Shown here: piece by piece, positions 24,140-32,225 of the stretch
Layout: every line of letters begins with the position of its first letter
Numbering within the stretch: the first letter of the stretch is position 1
NCBI GenBank assembly: GCA_036506275.1
Contig: DASXSB010000108.1
Span: forward strand, 1-64,000
Length of the DNA stretch: 64,000 bases
From: DASXSB01 sp036506275
GTDB taxonomy: Bacteria > Methylomirabilota > Methylomirabilia > Rokubacteriales > CSP1-6
Direction of reading: 5' to 3'
Made by a program: the position numbers and the translations under genes
The notes under the pieces: model-generated
Told to the model about the DNA's origin: nothing
Database searches by the model: none
Seen by the model: only the letters and a program-made list of their open reading frames with translations

Positions 24140-26112
24140 CGCGCTATAAGTTCTTCGGCGGCAAGGGCGGGGTCGGCAAGACCACGTGCGCCGCCGCCGC
24201 CGCCGTGAGCATCTCCGAAGCCGGTCGCGACGTCCTGGTCGTCTCCACCGATCCCGCGCACTCCCTCGGCGACGCCCTCACCCACCGCCTCGGTCCCCGG
24301 CCCCGGCGCGTCCCCACCCGGCGCGGCATGCTCCACGCGGTGGAGCTGGACGCCGATCGCGCCCTCGCGCGGTGGCTCGGGACGCGACGGCGGGCGCTGC
24401 GGATGATCGCCGAGCGCGGGACGTACCTCGATCACGAGGACATCGACCGCTTGCTCGAGCTGTCGATCCCGGGCGTCGACGAGCTGATCGGGCTCGTCGA
24501 GCTGACGCGTCTCGTCCGCCGCGGCGGCCACAGCGACGTCGTCGTCGACACCGCGCCCACCGGCCACACGCTCAGGCTCCTCGCCATGCCCGATACGATG
24601 CGGCGTCTCGCGACGGTCCTCGCGCACATGCAGGCCAAGCACCGTTTCCTGTCCGAGAGCCTGGGCGGCGGCTACCGGCCCGACGTCGGCGATGCCCTCG
24701 TGGACGAGATCGACGCCGAGGGGCGGACGCTGCGCGCGCTCCTCGCCGATCCCAGGCGCTGCACGTTCGCCTGGGTGCTGCGGCCGGAGATGCTGGCGCT
24801 GGAGGAGGCGCGCGACGGCGTGGCCGCGCTCGACAAGGCCGGCATCGCGGTCGCCGAGATCGTGGTGAACGGCGTCACGTCGGCGCCCGCGCGCTCCTGC
24901 GCCGGCTGCAGCGCCCGTCACGCCGACGAACGCCGCGTCCTCGCCGCCATCGCGGACGTCTTCGCCGGCCGTCCCCTGCGCATCGTGCCGGCGCTCCATC
25001 CGGAGCCGCGCGGCGTGGCCGCTCTCCGGCGCGTCGCCCGCGAGCTCCGGCGCGCCGCCACGCTCCCGCGCCGGCCGCCGCCCCGTCCCGCGGCGACGAG
25101 AACGCGCTCATCGATGGGTCCGCCGCCGTGGCTCGACGTGGTGGCGCCGCCGGGCGTGCGCCTCTTGCTCGTCGCCGGCAAGGGCGGCGTGGGCAAGACG
25201 ACGGTCGCCGCCGCCGCCGCCCTCGCGCTCGCAGACGCAACGCCGGCCCGGCGCGTCCTGCTCCTGTCCACCGATCCTGCCCACTCGCTGGCGGACGTTC
25301 TGGGGGCGCGGGTGGACGACGACGAACGCACGCTGCCCGGTGGTCCGCCGAATCTCAGCGCGCGCGAGCTCGACGCCGAGCGCGCGTTGCTCCTCCGCCG
25401 CGAGCGCTACCGCGAGTCCGTGGACGATCTGTTCAATGCGCTCACGCGCGGGTCGCGCTTCGACATCGTCTTCGACCGCACCGTGATCCAGGAGCTCATC
25501 GAGCTGGCGCCGCCCGGTCTCGACGAGGTCTTTGGGGTGCTGGCCGTGGTGGAGGCCCTGTCGCCCGGCGCGGGACGGCCCTACGATGTCGTGGTCGTCG
25601 ACACCGCGCCGACGGGTCACGCGCTCCGGCTGCTGGCGCTGCCCGCGGCGGCGCTCCAGTGGGTCCACGCGCTGCTGGCGATCCTGCTCAAGTACCGCAA
25701 GCTCGTGGGTCTCGGTGAGCTCGCCTCCGACCTCCTCGCAGCCGCCCGCGATCTCAAGACGCTCACCGCCTTGCTCGAGGATCGGACGCGCACGCGGCTG
25801 GTGCCGGTGACGCGCGCCGCCGAGCTGCCGCGGCTCGAGACCGAGCGGCTGCTAGCGGCCGTCCGTCGTCTCGGCATCGAGATCGGTTCCGTCGTCATCA
25901 ACGCGGTGACGGAGCCCGGATGCGTGACCTGCACGCGGCGTGCGCGTGCCGAGCGGCGTGTGATCGATGCCCTCCGTCGGTCCCGCCCGCGCGCCCGCTC
26001 GCGCCGATCGGCTATGATTTTCGCTCCGGCCGTCAGCCCCCCTCCGCGGGGAGCGACGGCGCTGCGTGAATGGGGACAACGGTGGCGACAGGTCGACGCT
26101 CGAACGGCGTGA
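24136..26112 (+). CDS. Tandem ArsA/Get3-type ATPase inside the gas vesicle operon
   Basis: A 658-residue protein made of two ArsA/Get3 ATPase halves. Each has a deviant Walker A (GGKGGVGKTT at about 8-17; AGKGGVGKTT at about 348-357), the switch STDPAHSL, and VDTAPTGHTLRLL or VDTAPTGHALRLL. Each half also has a CxxC: C255-A-G-C258 and C596-V-T-C599, at the position where Get3 binds its dimer-interface zinc. It has no run of metal-binding cysteines like those of classical ArsA, and no arsenic genes are near. The start is GTG 24136, overlapping gvpG. Get3 shields hydrophobic tail-anchored segments; chaperoning the hydrophobic GvpA is a plausible but unproven role. A fused two-copy form implies an internal pseudodimer. 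Confidence 0.9.
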   Translation: MTRYKFFGGKGGVGKTTCAAAAAVSISEAGRDVLVVSTDPAHSLGDALTHRLGPRPRRVPTRRGMLHAVELDADRALARWLGTRRRALRMIAERGTYLDHEDIDRLLELSIPGVDELIGLVELTRLVRRGGHSDVVVDTAPTGHTLRLLAMPDTMRRLATVLAHMQAKHRFLSESLGGGYRPDVGDALVDEIDAEGRTLRALLADPRRCTFAWVLRPEMLALEEARDGVAALDKAGIAVAEIVVNGVTSAPARSCAGCSARHADERRVLAAIADVFAGRPLRIVPALHPEPRGVAALRRVARELRRAATLPRRPPPRPAATRTRSSMGPPPWLDVVAPPGVRLLLVAGKGGVGKTTVAAAAALALADATPARRVLLLSTDPAHSLADVLGARVDDDERTLPGGPPNLSARELDAERALLLRRERYRESVDDLFNALTRGSRFDIVFDRTVIQELIELAPPGLDEVFGVLAVVEALSPGAGRPYDVVVVDTAPTGHALRLLALPAAALQWVHALLAILLKYRKLVGLGELASDLLAAARDLKTLTALLEDRTRTRLVPVTRAAELPRLETERLLAAVRRLGIEIGSVVINAVTEPGCVTCTRRARAERRVIDALRRSRPRARSRRSAMIFAPAVSPPPRGATALREWGQRWRQVDARTA

Positions 26113-26894
26113 AGGGGCCACGCGCGACGTACGTGTACTGCGTGATCGCGAGTCCGTCGCGGCCGCCGCTCGGCCGGCCGCCGCGCGGACTTCCCGGCGC
26201 GGGCTCTCCCCGACTCCTCGACGCCGACGGAGGACTGTGGGCTGTCGTCGCGGACGCGCCCCTCGACCGTTACGGCACGGAGCCCATCGAGCGTGGGCTC
26301 GGCAACCTCGACTGGGTCTCGGCGTGCGCGGTCGGTCACGAGGCCGTCGTCGAGCACGTCGCGCGGCACGGCACCACCATTCCACTCAAGCTCTTCACGC
26401 TCTTCGCCACCGATGCGCGCGCGCTCGCACATCTCGCGGAGATCCGAGGCCGACTGGACCGGTTGGTGCGGCGCCTGGCCGGACGCGACGAGTGGGGCGT
26501 GCGCGTGCTGCTCGACGAGGCGAAGGCGCGCCAGCGTGTCAGCGAGCGCGCGGTCCGGGCCACCGCCGGCGTGAGTACGGGCAAGCGCTTCCTGCTCCTG
26601 AAGAAATCGCAGCGGCAGGCGGTGCAGGCGCTCGCCGAGCGCGGCCGTGCCGAGATCGACCGCGTGTTCGAAGCACTCGCCCGCCACGCCGACGACGCCC
26701 GCCGGCGGCCGCCCGGCCACGGCGAAGCGTTCGCGCGACTGCTCCTCGACGCTGCCTTCCTGGTGCGGGCGACGCGCGTGAAGCGCTTCCGTGCCGCGGC
26801 CGAGACCGCGGCCACCCGCCTCCAGCGTCTCGGATACGACGTCACCTTGAGCGGACCGTGGCCGCCGTACAACTTCGTGGCGGGCGCGCGATGA
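26109..26894 (+). CDS. gvpL: Gas vesicle protein GvpF/GvpL family, second copy
   Basis: A 261-residue GvpF/L protein: opening ATYVYCVIASPS, central ERGLGNLDWVSACAVGHEAVVE and TIPLKLFTLFA, closing SGPWPPYNFVAGAR. I chose GTG 26109, which overlaps the ATPase stop as GTGA like the other junctions of this operon; an ATG at 26070 is also open but would overlap by more. It is diverged from the copy at 22879, so the copies are not a recent duplication. Confidence 0.88.
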   Translation: MKGPRATYVYCVIASPSRPPLGRPPRGLPGAGSPRLLDADGGLWAVVADAPLDRYGTEPIERGLGNLDWVSACAVGHEAVVEHVARHGTTIPLKLFTLFATDARALAHLAEIRGRLDRLVRRLAGRDEWGVRVLLDEAKARQRVSERAVRATAGVSTGKRFLLLKKSQRQAVQALAERGRAEIDRVFEALARHADDARRRPPGHGEAFARLLLDAAFLVRATRVKRFRAAAETAATRLQRLGYDVTLSGPWPPYNFVAGAR

Positions 26895-27139
26895 GAACGC
26901 GTCAGGCACGGCGTACGAGCGCCCAGGAGCTCCTCGCCGGCGCCGACGCCTCCCTCCTCGACGTGGTCGATCACGTGCTGAACAAGGGCGTCGTGCTGAC
27001 GGGCGACGTCGTCCTCGGCGTGGCCGGCGTTGACCTCATCTATCTCCGGCTCTCCGCGCTACTGTGCACGGTGGACGCTCTCGAGCGCACCACCTCGCGA
27101 CCCCGCGCGGCCGGGCGCCCGCGTACGACCGTGTCGTGA
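26891..27139 (+). CDS. GvpA-family gas vesicle protein, GvpJ/GvpS type
   Basis: An 82-residue minor shell protein with the GvpA-family domain at about residues 20-65 (LLDVVDHVLNKGVVLTGDVV, then VAGVDLIYLRLSALLCTVDA). GDVVLGVAGVDLIYL is characteristic of the J/S branch. The N-terminus is basic. Both ends are coupled: ATGA with the upstream gvpF/L, and TGATG with the downstream gene. It is the third GvpA-family member of the operon. Confidence 0.85.
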   Translation: MRTRQARRTSAQELLAGADASLLDVVDHVLNKGVVLTGDVVLGVAGVDLIYLRLSALLCTVDALERTTSRPRAAGRPRTTVS

Positions 27140-27837
27140 TGAGCCTCTACGTCTACGCCGTGCTCGCCAGGTCTCCCCGCGCCGCCATGGGCATCGGTAT
27201 CGGGCGCGCGCGTGTCCGCATCATGCGTTGCGGCGGGCTGTTCGTGGCGGTGGGCGCCGTCCGCACCGCGCCGGTGATGTCTGCGCGCGCCGTCCGCATG
27301 CACGATGCCGTGGTGAGACGCCTCGCGGCAGGCGTCGAGGCCGTCCTTCCCGCACGCTTCGGAACCGTCTTCGCGGACGGGACCGCGCTCGCGCGATCGC
27401 TGGCGGAGCGAGAGACCGCGCTTCGGGTGGCCCTCCGGCTCGTGGAAGGACGGGAGCAGATGACGCTGCGCGTGTATGGCGCGACGGCGGCCGCGCCGCC
27501 GGCGCCCGACGGCAGCGGCGATCCGCACGACGACGGCGGCGCCGAGACGCGCGGCGCGCGCGGCTCCGGTACGCGCTACCTCGCCGGTCGCGCCCGCCGC
27601 CACCAGGTGGCGGCGCTCGCGCAGTTGCGCCCGTTTCTCGGTGGTGTCGTGGTCGCGGAGCGCGTGGAGCGTCATGCGGCGCCTCCGCTGGTGGCGAGCG
27701 CGTATCACCTGATCCCGCGCGGCGCCAGCAAGGACTATCGCAGCCGGCTGACGCGCGCGTCGCCGGCGCTGGCGCCCCTCCGCGTGCGGGTCAGCGGTCC
27801 CTGGCCCGCGTACGCCTTCGCGCCCGGGCCGGCGTGA
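27139..27837 (+). CDS. Gas vesicle protein GvpF/GvpL family, third copy
   Basis: A 232-residue GvpF/L-like protein: opening MSLYVYAVLARSPR, centre VLPARFGTVFADG, then AYHLIPRGASKDYRSRL, and closing motif SGPWPAYAFAPGPA (PAYAF instead of the usual PPYNF). A glycine/aspartate-rich insert lies near residues 128-150. It is the most diverged of the three copies. The start ATG 27139 shares one base with the upstream stop. Confidence 0.82.
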   Translation: MSLYVYAVLARSPRAAMGIGIGRARVRIMRCGGLFVAVGAVRTAPVMSARAVRMHDAVVRRLAAGVEAVLPARFGTVFADGTALARSLAERETALRVALRLVEGREQMTLRVYGATAAAPPAPDGSGDPHDDGGAETRGARGSGTRYLAGRARRHQVAALAQLRPFLGGVVVAERVERHAAPPLVASAYHLIPRGASKDYRSRLTRASPALAPLRVRVSGPWPAYAFAPGPA

Positions 27838-28349
27838 AGCGTCGCCCGCGGCGCCGCTCGCGTGGCGCGCGGCGCCGGGCGGGCGCCGGGCGGCGCGACA
27901 CAGAGGTCTCGCAGCCTCAGGCGAGCGCCAGCCGGGGTGAAGCGCAGGCCGCCCGGCGGAAAGCCGTAGCCACCCAGCGGCGCATCACACTGCCCGCGCG
28001 CCCGGCGAAGGTACCGATCGCTGTCGAGGTGCAAGAGCTCCAAGCGCTGCGTGCAGAGCTGACGCGCCGGGTGAACGATGCGAAGCCGCCGCGCTGGAAC
28101 GCCGATCCCGAGGAGGTTCAGCGATCCGTGGCGCGGCTCGTGCTGACGCTGGTGGAGTTCGTGCGGCAGCTCCTCGAACGCCAGGCGATCAGACGGATGG
28201 AAGCGCACACGCTCACGACCGCCGAGACGGAAGCAGTGGGTCTGTCGCTGATGCGGCTGGAGGAGACGATCCGGCACATCGGCCGCCGGTTTGGTCTCGA
28301 GCCTCGCGATCTGAACCTCGACCTGGGTCCGCTCGGGCGCCTGCTCTGA
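27834..28349 (+). CDS. gvpK: Gas vesicle protein GvpK
   Basis: A 171-residue protein. The last 95 residues are the GvpK domain: RWNADPEEVQRSVARLVLTL, then VEFVRQLLERQAIRRMEAHT, then LSLMRLEETI, ending LNLDLGPLGRLL, the family's invariant terminus. The first 70 residues are a basic, low-complexity extension. The GTG start at 27834 overlaps the gvpF/L stop. It is the last gene of the operon; gvpN and gvpO are not present in the window. Confidence 0.92.
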   Translation: MKRRPRRRSRGARRRAGAGRRDTEVSQPQASASRGEAQAARRKAVATQRRITLPARPAKVPIAVEVQELQALRAELTRRVNDAKPPRWNADPEEVQRSVARLVLTLVEFVRQLLERQAIRRMEAHTLTTAETEAVGLSLMRLEETIRHIGRRFGLEPRDLNLDLGPLGRLL

Positions 28350-28351
28350 TG

Positions 28352-28374
28352 GTGACGCCGTCGAAGGCGGTCAC
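28352..28374 (+). terminator. Hairpin directly after gvpK
   Basis: GTGACGCC and GGCGGTCAC form a stem with one bulge around a six-base loop, two bases after the gvpK stop. No T-run follows, so its role as the end of the gas vesicle operon is tentative. Confidence 0.4.
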
Positions 28375-28517
28375 TCCGAGGAGAGGGGGTGGCGTGAGGA
28401 CGGGGAAGGGCGCATACTCCGTCTACCTGCGCCGCGACGGGCGGGTTTGCTACAGCCGGTGGCGCCGTCGCTGTGAATCTGGCTGCTAGTCCCCAAGCAG
28501 GACGGAGACAGCACGCC

Positions 28518-28712
28518 ATGTCGCCTCGCCCTACTGATCCGGAGATTCTGGCGGCAGCACGCGACGCTCTCGTCAGTGCAGAGAAATTCAAGGACGACGC
28601 CCGCGTGCGCCTCGTGGAAGCCGTGAAGTTCAAAACCGGTGCTCGCGCGCGGCTCCGCAACATGCGAGCGGCGACGTTTCGCGCTGCGCGTCCCCGCGAC
28701 GCCGGCGGATAG
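28518..28712 (+). CDS. Small hypothetical protein
   Basis: A 64-residue open frame (begins MSPRPTDPEILAAARDALVS) that would form charged amphipathic helices. A GGAG lies about 11 bases before the ATG, which is far. It lies between gvpK and tRNA-Leu, and its amino-acid use is coding-like. I recognise no family, and it may be spurious. Confidence 0.3.
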   Translation: MSPRPTDPEILAAARDALVSAEKFKDDARVRLVEAVKFKTGARARLRNMRAATFRAARPRDAGG

Positions 28713-28745
28713 CTCGGCGGCTCCACAGCGGGACGGCTCGAAGAC

Positions 28746-28833
28746 TGGTGCCGAAGGTGGGAGTCGAACCCACACGCCCTTACGGGCACACGATTTTGAG
28801 TCGTGCGCGTATCGCCAGTTCCGCCACTTCGGC
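28746..28833 (-). tRNA. tRNA-Leu(CAA)
   Basis: On the minus strand the gene runs from G at 28833 to an encoded CCA at 28746-28748. The acceptor stem GCCGAAG pairs with CTTCGGC. The anticodon loop CTCAAAA, closed by CACGA/TCGTG, gives anticodon CAA. The T-arm contains GGTTCGACTCC. A long variable arm (GTGCCCGTAAGGGCGT region) marks a class II tRNA, as expected for leucine. Confidence 0.95.
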
Positions 28834-28956
28834 ACTGTCGACTCATCCTACACGAAACGCGGGCGCCCTCGGTCGGCCTCCTGACCTTCTCGACAGCTCG
28901 TCGGTGATTACCCGGCGAAGCACTCACCGCCGGAGACTTGCGCGGTCACGCGACGA

Positions 28957-29376
28957 TCAGGCCGCGCGCCGGCAGCCGTACGTCGCTCGCGTCAGGCGCG
29001 CGTGCGCAACGGCGGTGCGCCCGAGCTCCCGGGCGAGCACGGAGTGACTGACCGCGCACGCGGCCGACTCCCGGGCGTTACGCGCGCGCTCGAGGAGGCG
29101 GCGCACGCGCTCGGGGTCACGGCGTGGGCGCCGTTCCGCGAGGTCGATCACCTTCGCGGCGACGGGGAAGCGCGGGCGCTCCACCGTCCAGTCCGTGGCG
29201 GTCAATTGGGCGGCGATATCCTCCAGCTCCTCGTAACGGCTTTCCAGGAGCCGCATGACGAGGTGCTCGAGGATTTCCTCGGCCGTAACGTCGTAGCGCC
29301 GGGCGAGTGCCTGCAGGCGAGCCATGGCCGGCTGGGGTAGCGCGACGCGGCGCTTGCCGAAAGGGATCACCGTCAT
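28957..29376 (-). CDS. Hypothetical protein
   Basis: A 139-residue soluble, arginine-rich helical protein. It begins MTVIPFGKRRVALPQPAMAR; ATG 29374-29376 is supported by AGGAG six bases upstream. The middle (TAEEILEHLVMRLLESRYEE) looks like a short helical dimerisation unit. I recognise no family. It stands alone between the two tRNA genes, and an antitoxin-like or DNA-binding role cannot be excluded. Confidence 0.55.
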   Translation of the reverse strand: MTVIPFGKRRVALPQPAMARLQALARRYDVTAEEILEHLVMRLLESRYEELEDIAAQLTATDWTVERPRFPVAAKVIDLAERRPRRDPERVRRLLERARNARESAACAVSHSVLARELGRTAVAHARLTRATYGCRRAA

Positions 29377-29515
29377 GCCTGCTCCTGCGATGTGGGTAAT
29401 CGTGCGGGGTGCCGGATCCAGCATAACGACGAAGCGTGAGCCGGTCAACGGCATGCGGAGGAATGATGCGCTTCCTTGACACGTTTTCGGCTGCCCTGTA
29501 ACGTGATCGCTTCGT

Positions 29516-29591
<76 letters not shown>

Positions 29592-29613
29592 TTTTCGCCG
29601 ACGCGGCTTTGGC

Positions 29614-29629
29614 TGGCACCTCCTTTGCT
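29614..29629 (+). promoter_or_regulatory. Sigma-54 (-24/-12) promoter
   Basis: TGGCAC-CTCCT-TTGCT is a perfect match to the -24/-12 consensus TGGCAC-N5-TTGCW. Transcription would begin near 29640, just before the small ORF at 29643 and the hybrid kinase at 29844. It lies only 23 bases after the tRNA-Ala gene. Confidence 0.7.
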
Positions 29630-29642
29630 CGCTCGTCATCCT

Positions 29643-29840
29643 ATGGAACCTCTGCAAGAACGCCTTACGGGGTTCCTACGCGAACGCCTGGCCGCTGACT
29701 TCAGCCTGCCACACGCCGAGATGCGCGAGGTCGCATCCGCGGTCGCGCTCGCTGTCCCCGATGTTCAGTACACGAAGGGCTGCTCACGATGCGACGCGGC
29801 GAGCGGGTGGAATTTGGTCGTCGGCGCTCGCGCGGCGTAG
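29643..29840 (+). CDS. Small hypothetical protein upstream of the hybrid kinase
   Basis: A 65-residue open frame beginning MEPLQERLTGFLRERLAADF, with a cysteine pair in KGCSRCDAASG. It ends three bases before the hybrid kinase ATG and begins next to the predicted sigma-54 start site, so its message may be nearly leaderless. I recognise no family. Confidence 0.45.
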   Translation: MEPLQERLTGFLRERLAADFSLPHAEMREVASAVALAVPDVQYTKGCSRCDAASGWNLVVGARAA

Positions 29841-29843
29841 TCG

Positions 29844-31508
29844 ATGACACTCCCACCGGGATCACGCTCCCGTGACGTCTCCCCCCGGGATCGCGCCCTG
29901 TCTGTCGTGCCGCTCGTGACCGCGCTTCCCGAGGCGGTGTTCGCCGTCGACGTCGAGGGTCGCGTGACCTTCTGGAATCCGGCCGCCGAGCGGCTCCTGG
30001 AGGCGAAGGCGAACACAGTATTGGGGCAGGCATTCCATGACCTCGACGTCAGCGCTCGTATCCCCGGTCTCCGCGCGACGATGGATCGTGTCGGCAGCCA
30101 GCGACAGGCGGTGGAGATACATGACGCCGAACTCTCCGGACGGGAGGGTGGCGTGCAAACGGTCAGCGCGATCATCGCGCCCCTTGCCGACGACGAGGGA
30201 CGTCCGGCGGGGGTGGCGGTGGCTCTCCGCGATGAGACGGAATCGGCGGGGATGCGCGCGCAGCATGCCGTCCTCAGCGACGAGCTGCGCGCCACGTCCG
30301 AGATGATGGAATCGACCCACGAGACGCTGATCGTGACCATCGAGGAGCTCCGGACGGCGAACGAGGAGCTGGCGCTGCGCGTGGCCGAGCTCGAAGCGGC
30401 ACAAGAGGCGGACCGTCACAAGAACGAGTTCCTGGCCATGCTCGCCCATGAGCTGCGGAACCCGTTGGCCGCCATCGCGAGCGCGATGCGGGTCTTCCGT
30501 CACGACGCCAGCCCCGTGCCTGATCTCCAGCGCGCCCACGAGATCGTGGAGCGTCAGATCAAGCACCAGGCGCGCTTGCTCGACGACCTCCTCGACGTCT
30601 CCCGCATCACGCGCGGTAAGGTCGAGCTCCGGCGCTCGCGTCTCGATCTGGCCGTCCTCGTCAACGAGGTGGTGGAAGGACTCCGGGACCGATTCGACAG
30701 CCGGCAGGTTCGCCTCCTGGTGGACGTTCCGAGCGCACCGCTGCCCGTCCATGCCGATCCCACCCGACTCACTCAGATCATCGGCAATCTGCTCAGCAAC
30801 GCCGCCAAGTTCACGCCGGCGGGCGGCTCCGTGCACGTCAGCCTCTCCATGGCCGGCGGAGAGGCGATTCTCAGGGTCCGGGACACGGGCGTGGGGATCC
30901 CGCCCGACATGCTGCCGCGCATCTTCGATCTCTTCACCCAGGTGAAGGCATCGCTCGCCCGCTCCGAGGGCGGGCTAGGCATCGGGCTGACGCTCGTGCG
31001 GACGCTCGTCCAGCTCCACGGCGGCTCGGTGTCCGCGTATAGCGCGGGAGTGGGCGAGGGCAGCGAGTTCGTCGTCCAGCTTCCCCTCGCGTCGGTCGTG
31101 GACGTCTCAGCGGTCCCAGCGCCGGCGCTACGAGCGCTTGCCAGAACCATGCTCGTGGTCGAGGACAACGACGACGCCCGCGAAATGTTGCGGACGTCTC
31201 TCGAGCTGGAAGGCCACCGCGTCGACACGGCCGCGGATGGCGTGAGTGGTCTCGAGCTCGCGTTGAAGAACCAGCCGGAGATCGCCCTCATCGACATCGG
31301 CCTGCCGGGACTGGATGGCTACGAGGTCGCGCGCCGCATACGCCGCGAGCTTGGACAACGGATGACGCTCATCGCGCTCACGGGCTATGGGCAGCTCGAC
31401 GACCGGCGCCGGACGACGCAGGCCGGCTTCGACACCCACCTCGTCAAGCCCGTCGATCCCGACGAGCTTGCACGTATCCTGGCGGCCGTACCGCCGCGCG
31501 CCGCCTGA
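29844..31508 (+). CDS. PAS hybrid sensor histidine kinase with C-terminal receiver domain
   Basis: A 554-residue cytoplasmic hybrid kinase. PAS is at about 20-135 (ALPEAVFAVDVEGRVTFWNP). A coiled coil follows at about 140-190 (TIEELRTANEELALRVAELE). HisKA has H202 (MLAHELRNPLAAIASAM). HATPase has NLLSNAAKF, RDTGVGI and GGLGIGLTL. The receiver domain has phospho-acceptor D484 (LIDIGLPGLDG). The PAS contains FHDLDVSARIPGLRA, almost the same as a segment of the CheR-PAS protein at 32226, which suggests related inputs. Transcription is likely from the sigma-54 promoter at 29614. The gene converges on the decayed cheB region. Confidence 0.92.
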   Translation: MTLPPGSRSRDVSPRDRALSVVPLVTALPEAVFAVDVEGRVTFWNPAAERLLEAKANTVLGQAFHDLDVSARIPGLRATMDRVGSQRQAVEIHDAELSGREGGVQTVSAIIAPLADDEGRPAGVAVALRDETESAGMRAQHAVLSDELRATSEMMESTHETLIVTIEELRTANEELALRVAELEAAQEADRHKNEFLAMLAHELRNPLAAIASAMRVFRHDASPVPDLQRAHEIVERQIKHQARLLDDLLDVSRITRGKVELRRSRLDLAVLVNEVVEGLRDRFDSRQVRLLVDVPSAPLPVHADPTRLTQIIGNLLSNAAKFTPAGGSVHVSLSMAGGEAILRVRDTGVGIPPDMLPRIFDLFTQVKASLARSEGGLGIGLTLVRTLVQLHGGSVSAYSAGVGEGSEFVVQLPLASVVDVSAVPAPALRALARTMLVVEDNDDAREMLRTSLELEGHRVDTAADGVSGLELALKNQPEIALIDIGLPGLDGYEVARRIRRELGQRMTLIALTGYGQLDDRRRTTQAGFDTHLVKPVDPDELARILAAVPPRAA

Positions 31509-31509
31509 G

Positions 31510-31889
31510 TCAGCGGGCCGGGGGCGAGGGGCTGCCGAGCGCGGTCGGGAAGGACGGCCCGTAGGCGAGCTTCACGAGCGCCACCGAGATTTCCGCCACC
31601 GGCAGCACGGCATCGACGTCGTCCTTGAGGATTGCGGGGCGGGCATGGTTGGGTAGGCAGCCTCGTCCGGGTCCTGCACGATCGACATCCCCCCCGCCGC
31701 CTTGATGTTGATCAGCCCGCTGACGCCGTCGGCGTCGCCGCCACTCAGAGGACCCCCCACCGCCCGCGGACCGTACAGGAGCGCCGCCGATCGGAACAAT
31801 GGGTCGACGGCCGGCCGCGTCTCCACTCCGCCCGCGGAGGCCCCGACGACGATGATGTCCCGGCGGACAGTGCCGAGGTTCACGGTCAC
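31510..31889 (-). pseudogene. Decayed cheB: internal deletion plus frameshift
   Basis: The frame opens with a CheB methylesterase N-terminus (DIIVVGASAGGVE) and jumps directly to the second half (VDPLFRSAALLYGPRAVG, then GGMSIVQDPDEAAYPTMP). The catalytic middle, about 90-100 residues, is missing. After TMP the CheB tail continues in another frame (AILKDDVDAVLPVAEIS) and reaches a stop at 31510-31512. An intact CheB domain is present at 34118. Confidence 0.75.
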
Positions 31890-32220
31890 CCGCGCAGGCC
31901 CTCGTCGAGTCCCTCCACTTCTCGATCGAACGTCAAGGGCCGGTTCTTCGCGACGACCCCTCGAAGCATTTCGATGGACTCCCGCGCGTTACGGTCACGA
32001 AGGCCTTGCACGGCCGGATCCGAATGCAACTCCGCCCGCGCGCGTTCCACATCCTCGAGCAGAGCCAACGAACTCTTCGAAGGACGTCACCGCTGTCCAC
32101 AACGCTCCTCGATGAGGTCTTCCCTGGCGGCGAGCAAACCGTTGGGAGAGTAGCTGCGGCCCGCCTTCCAGCACCGCTTCCAGTGAGCCGAAGCAGTCGG
32201 GGCCGGTGGCGCCCCCGCTG
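31890..32220 (-). pseudogene. Remnant of a CheB C-terminal zinc-ribbon/helical tail
   Basis: Spread over three frames on the minus strand are pieces typical of the tail of long CheB proteins: PDCFGSLEAVLEGG, then YSPNGLLAAREDLIEE, then ALWTAVTSFEE, then LALLEDVERARAEL. Each change of frame marks a small indel. No single frame is intact. It lies directly after the cheR-PAS gene. Confidence 0.5.
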
Positions 32221-32225
32221 TCGGG

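Noticed and set aside
24136..26112. Arsenical pump ATPase (ArsA) function for the tandem ATPase
   Set aside because: No ArsB, ArsD or ArsR nearby, no extra metal-binding cysteines, and Get3-type CxxC motifs in a gas vesicle operon make a different role more likely.
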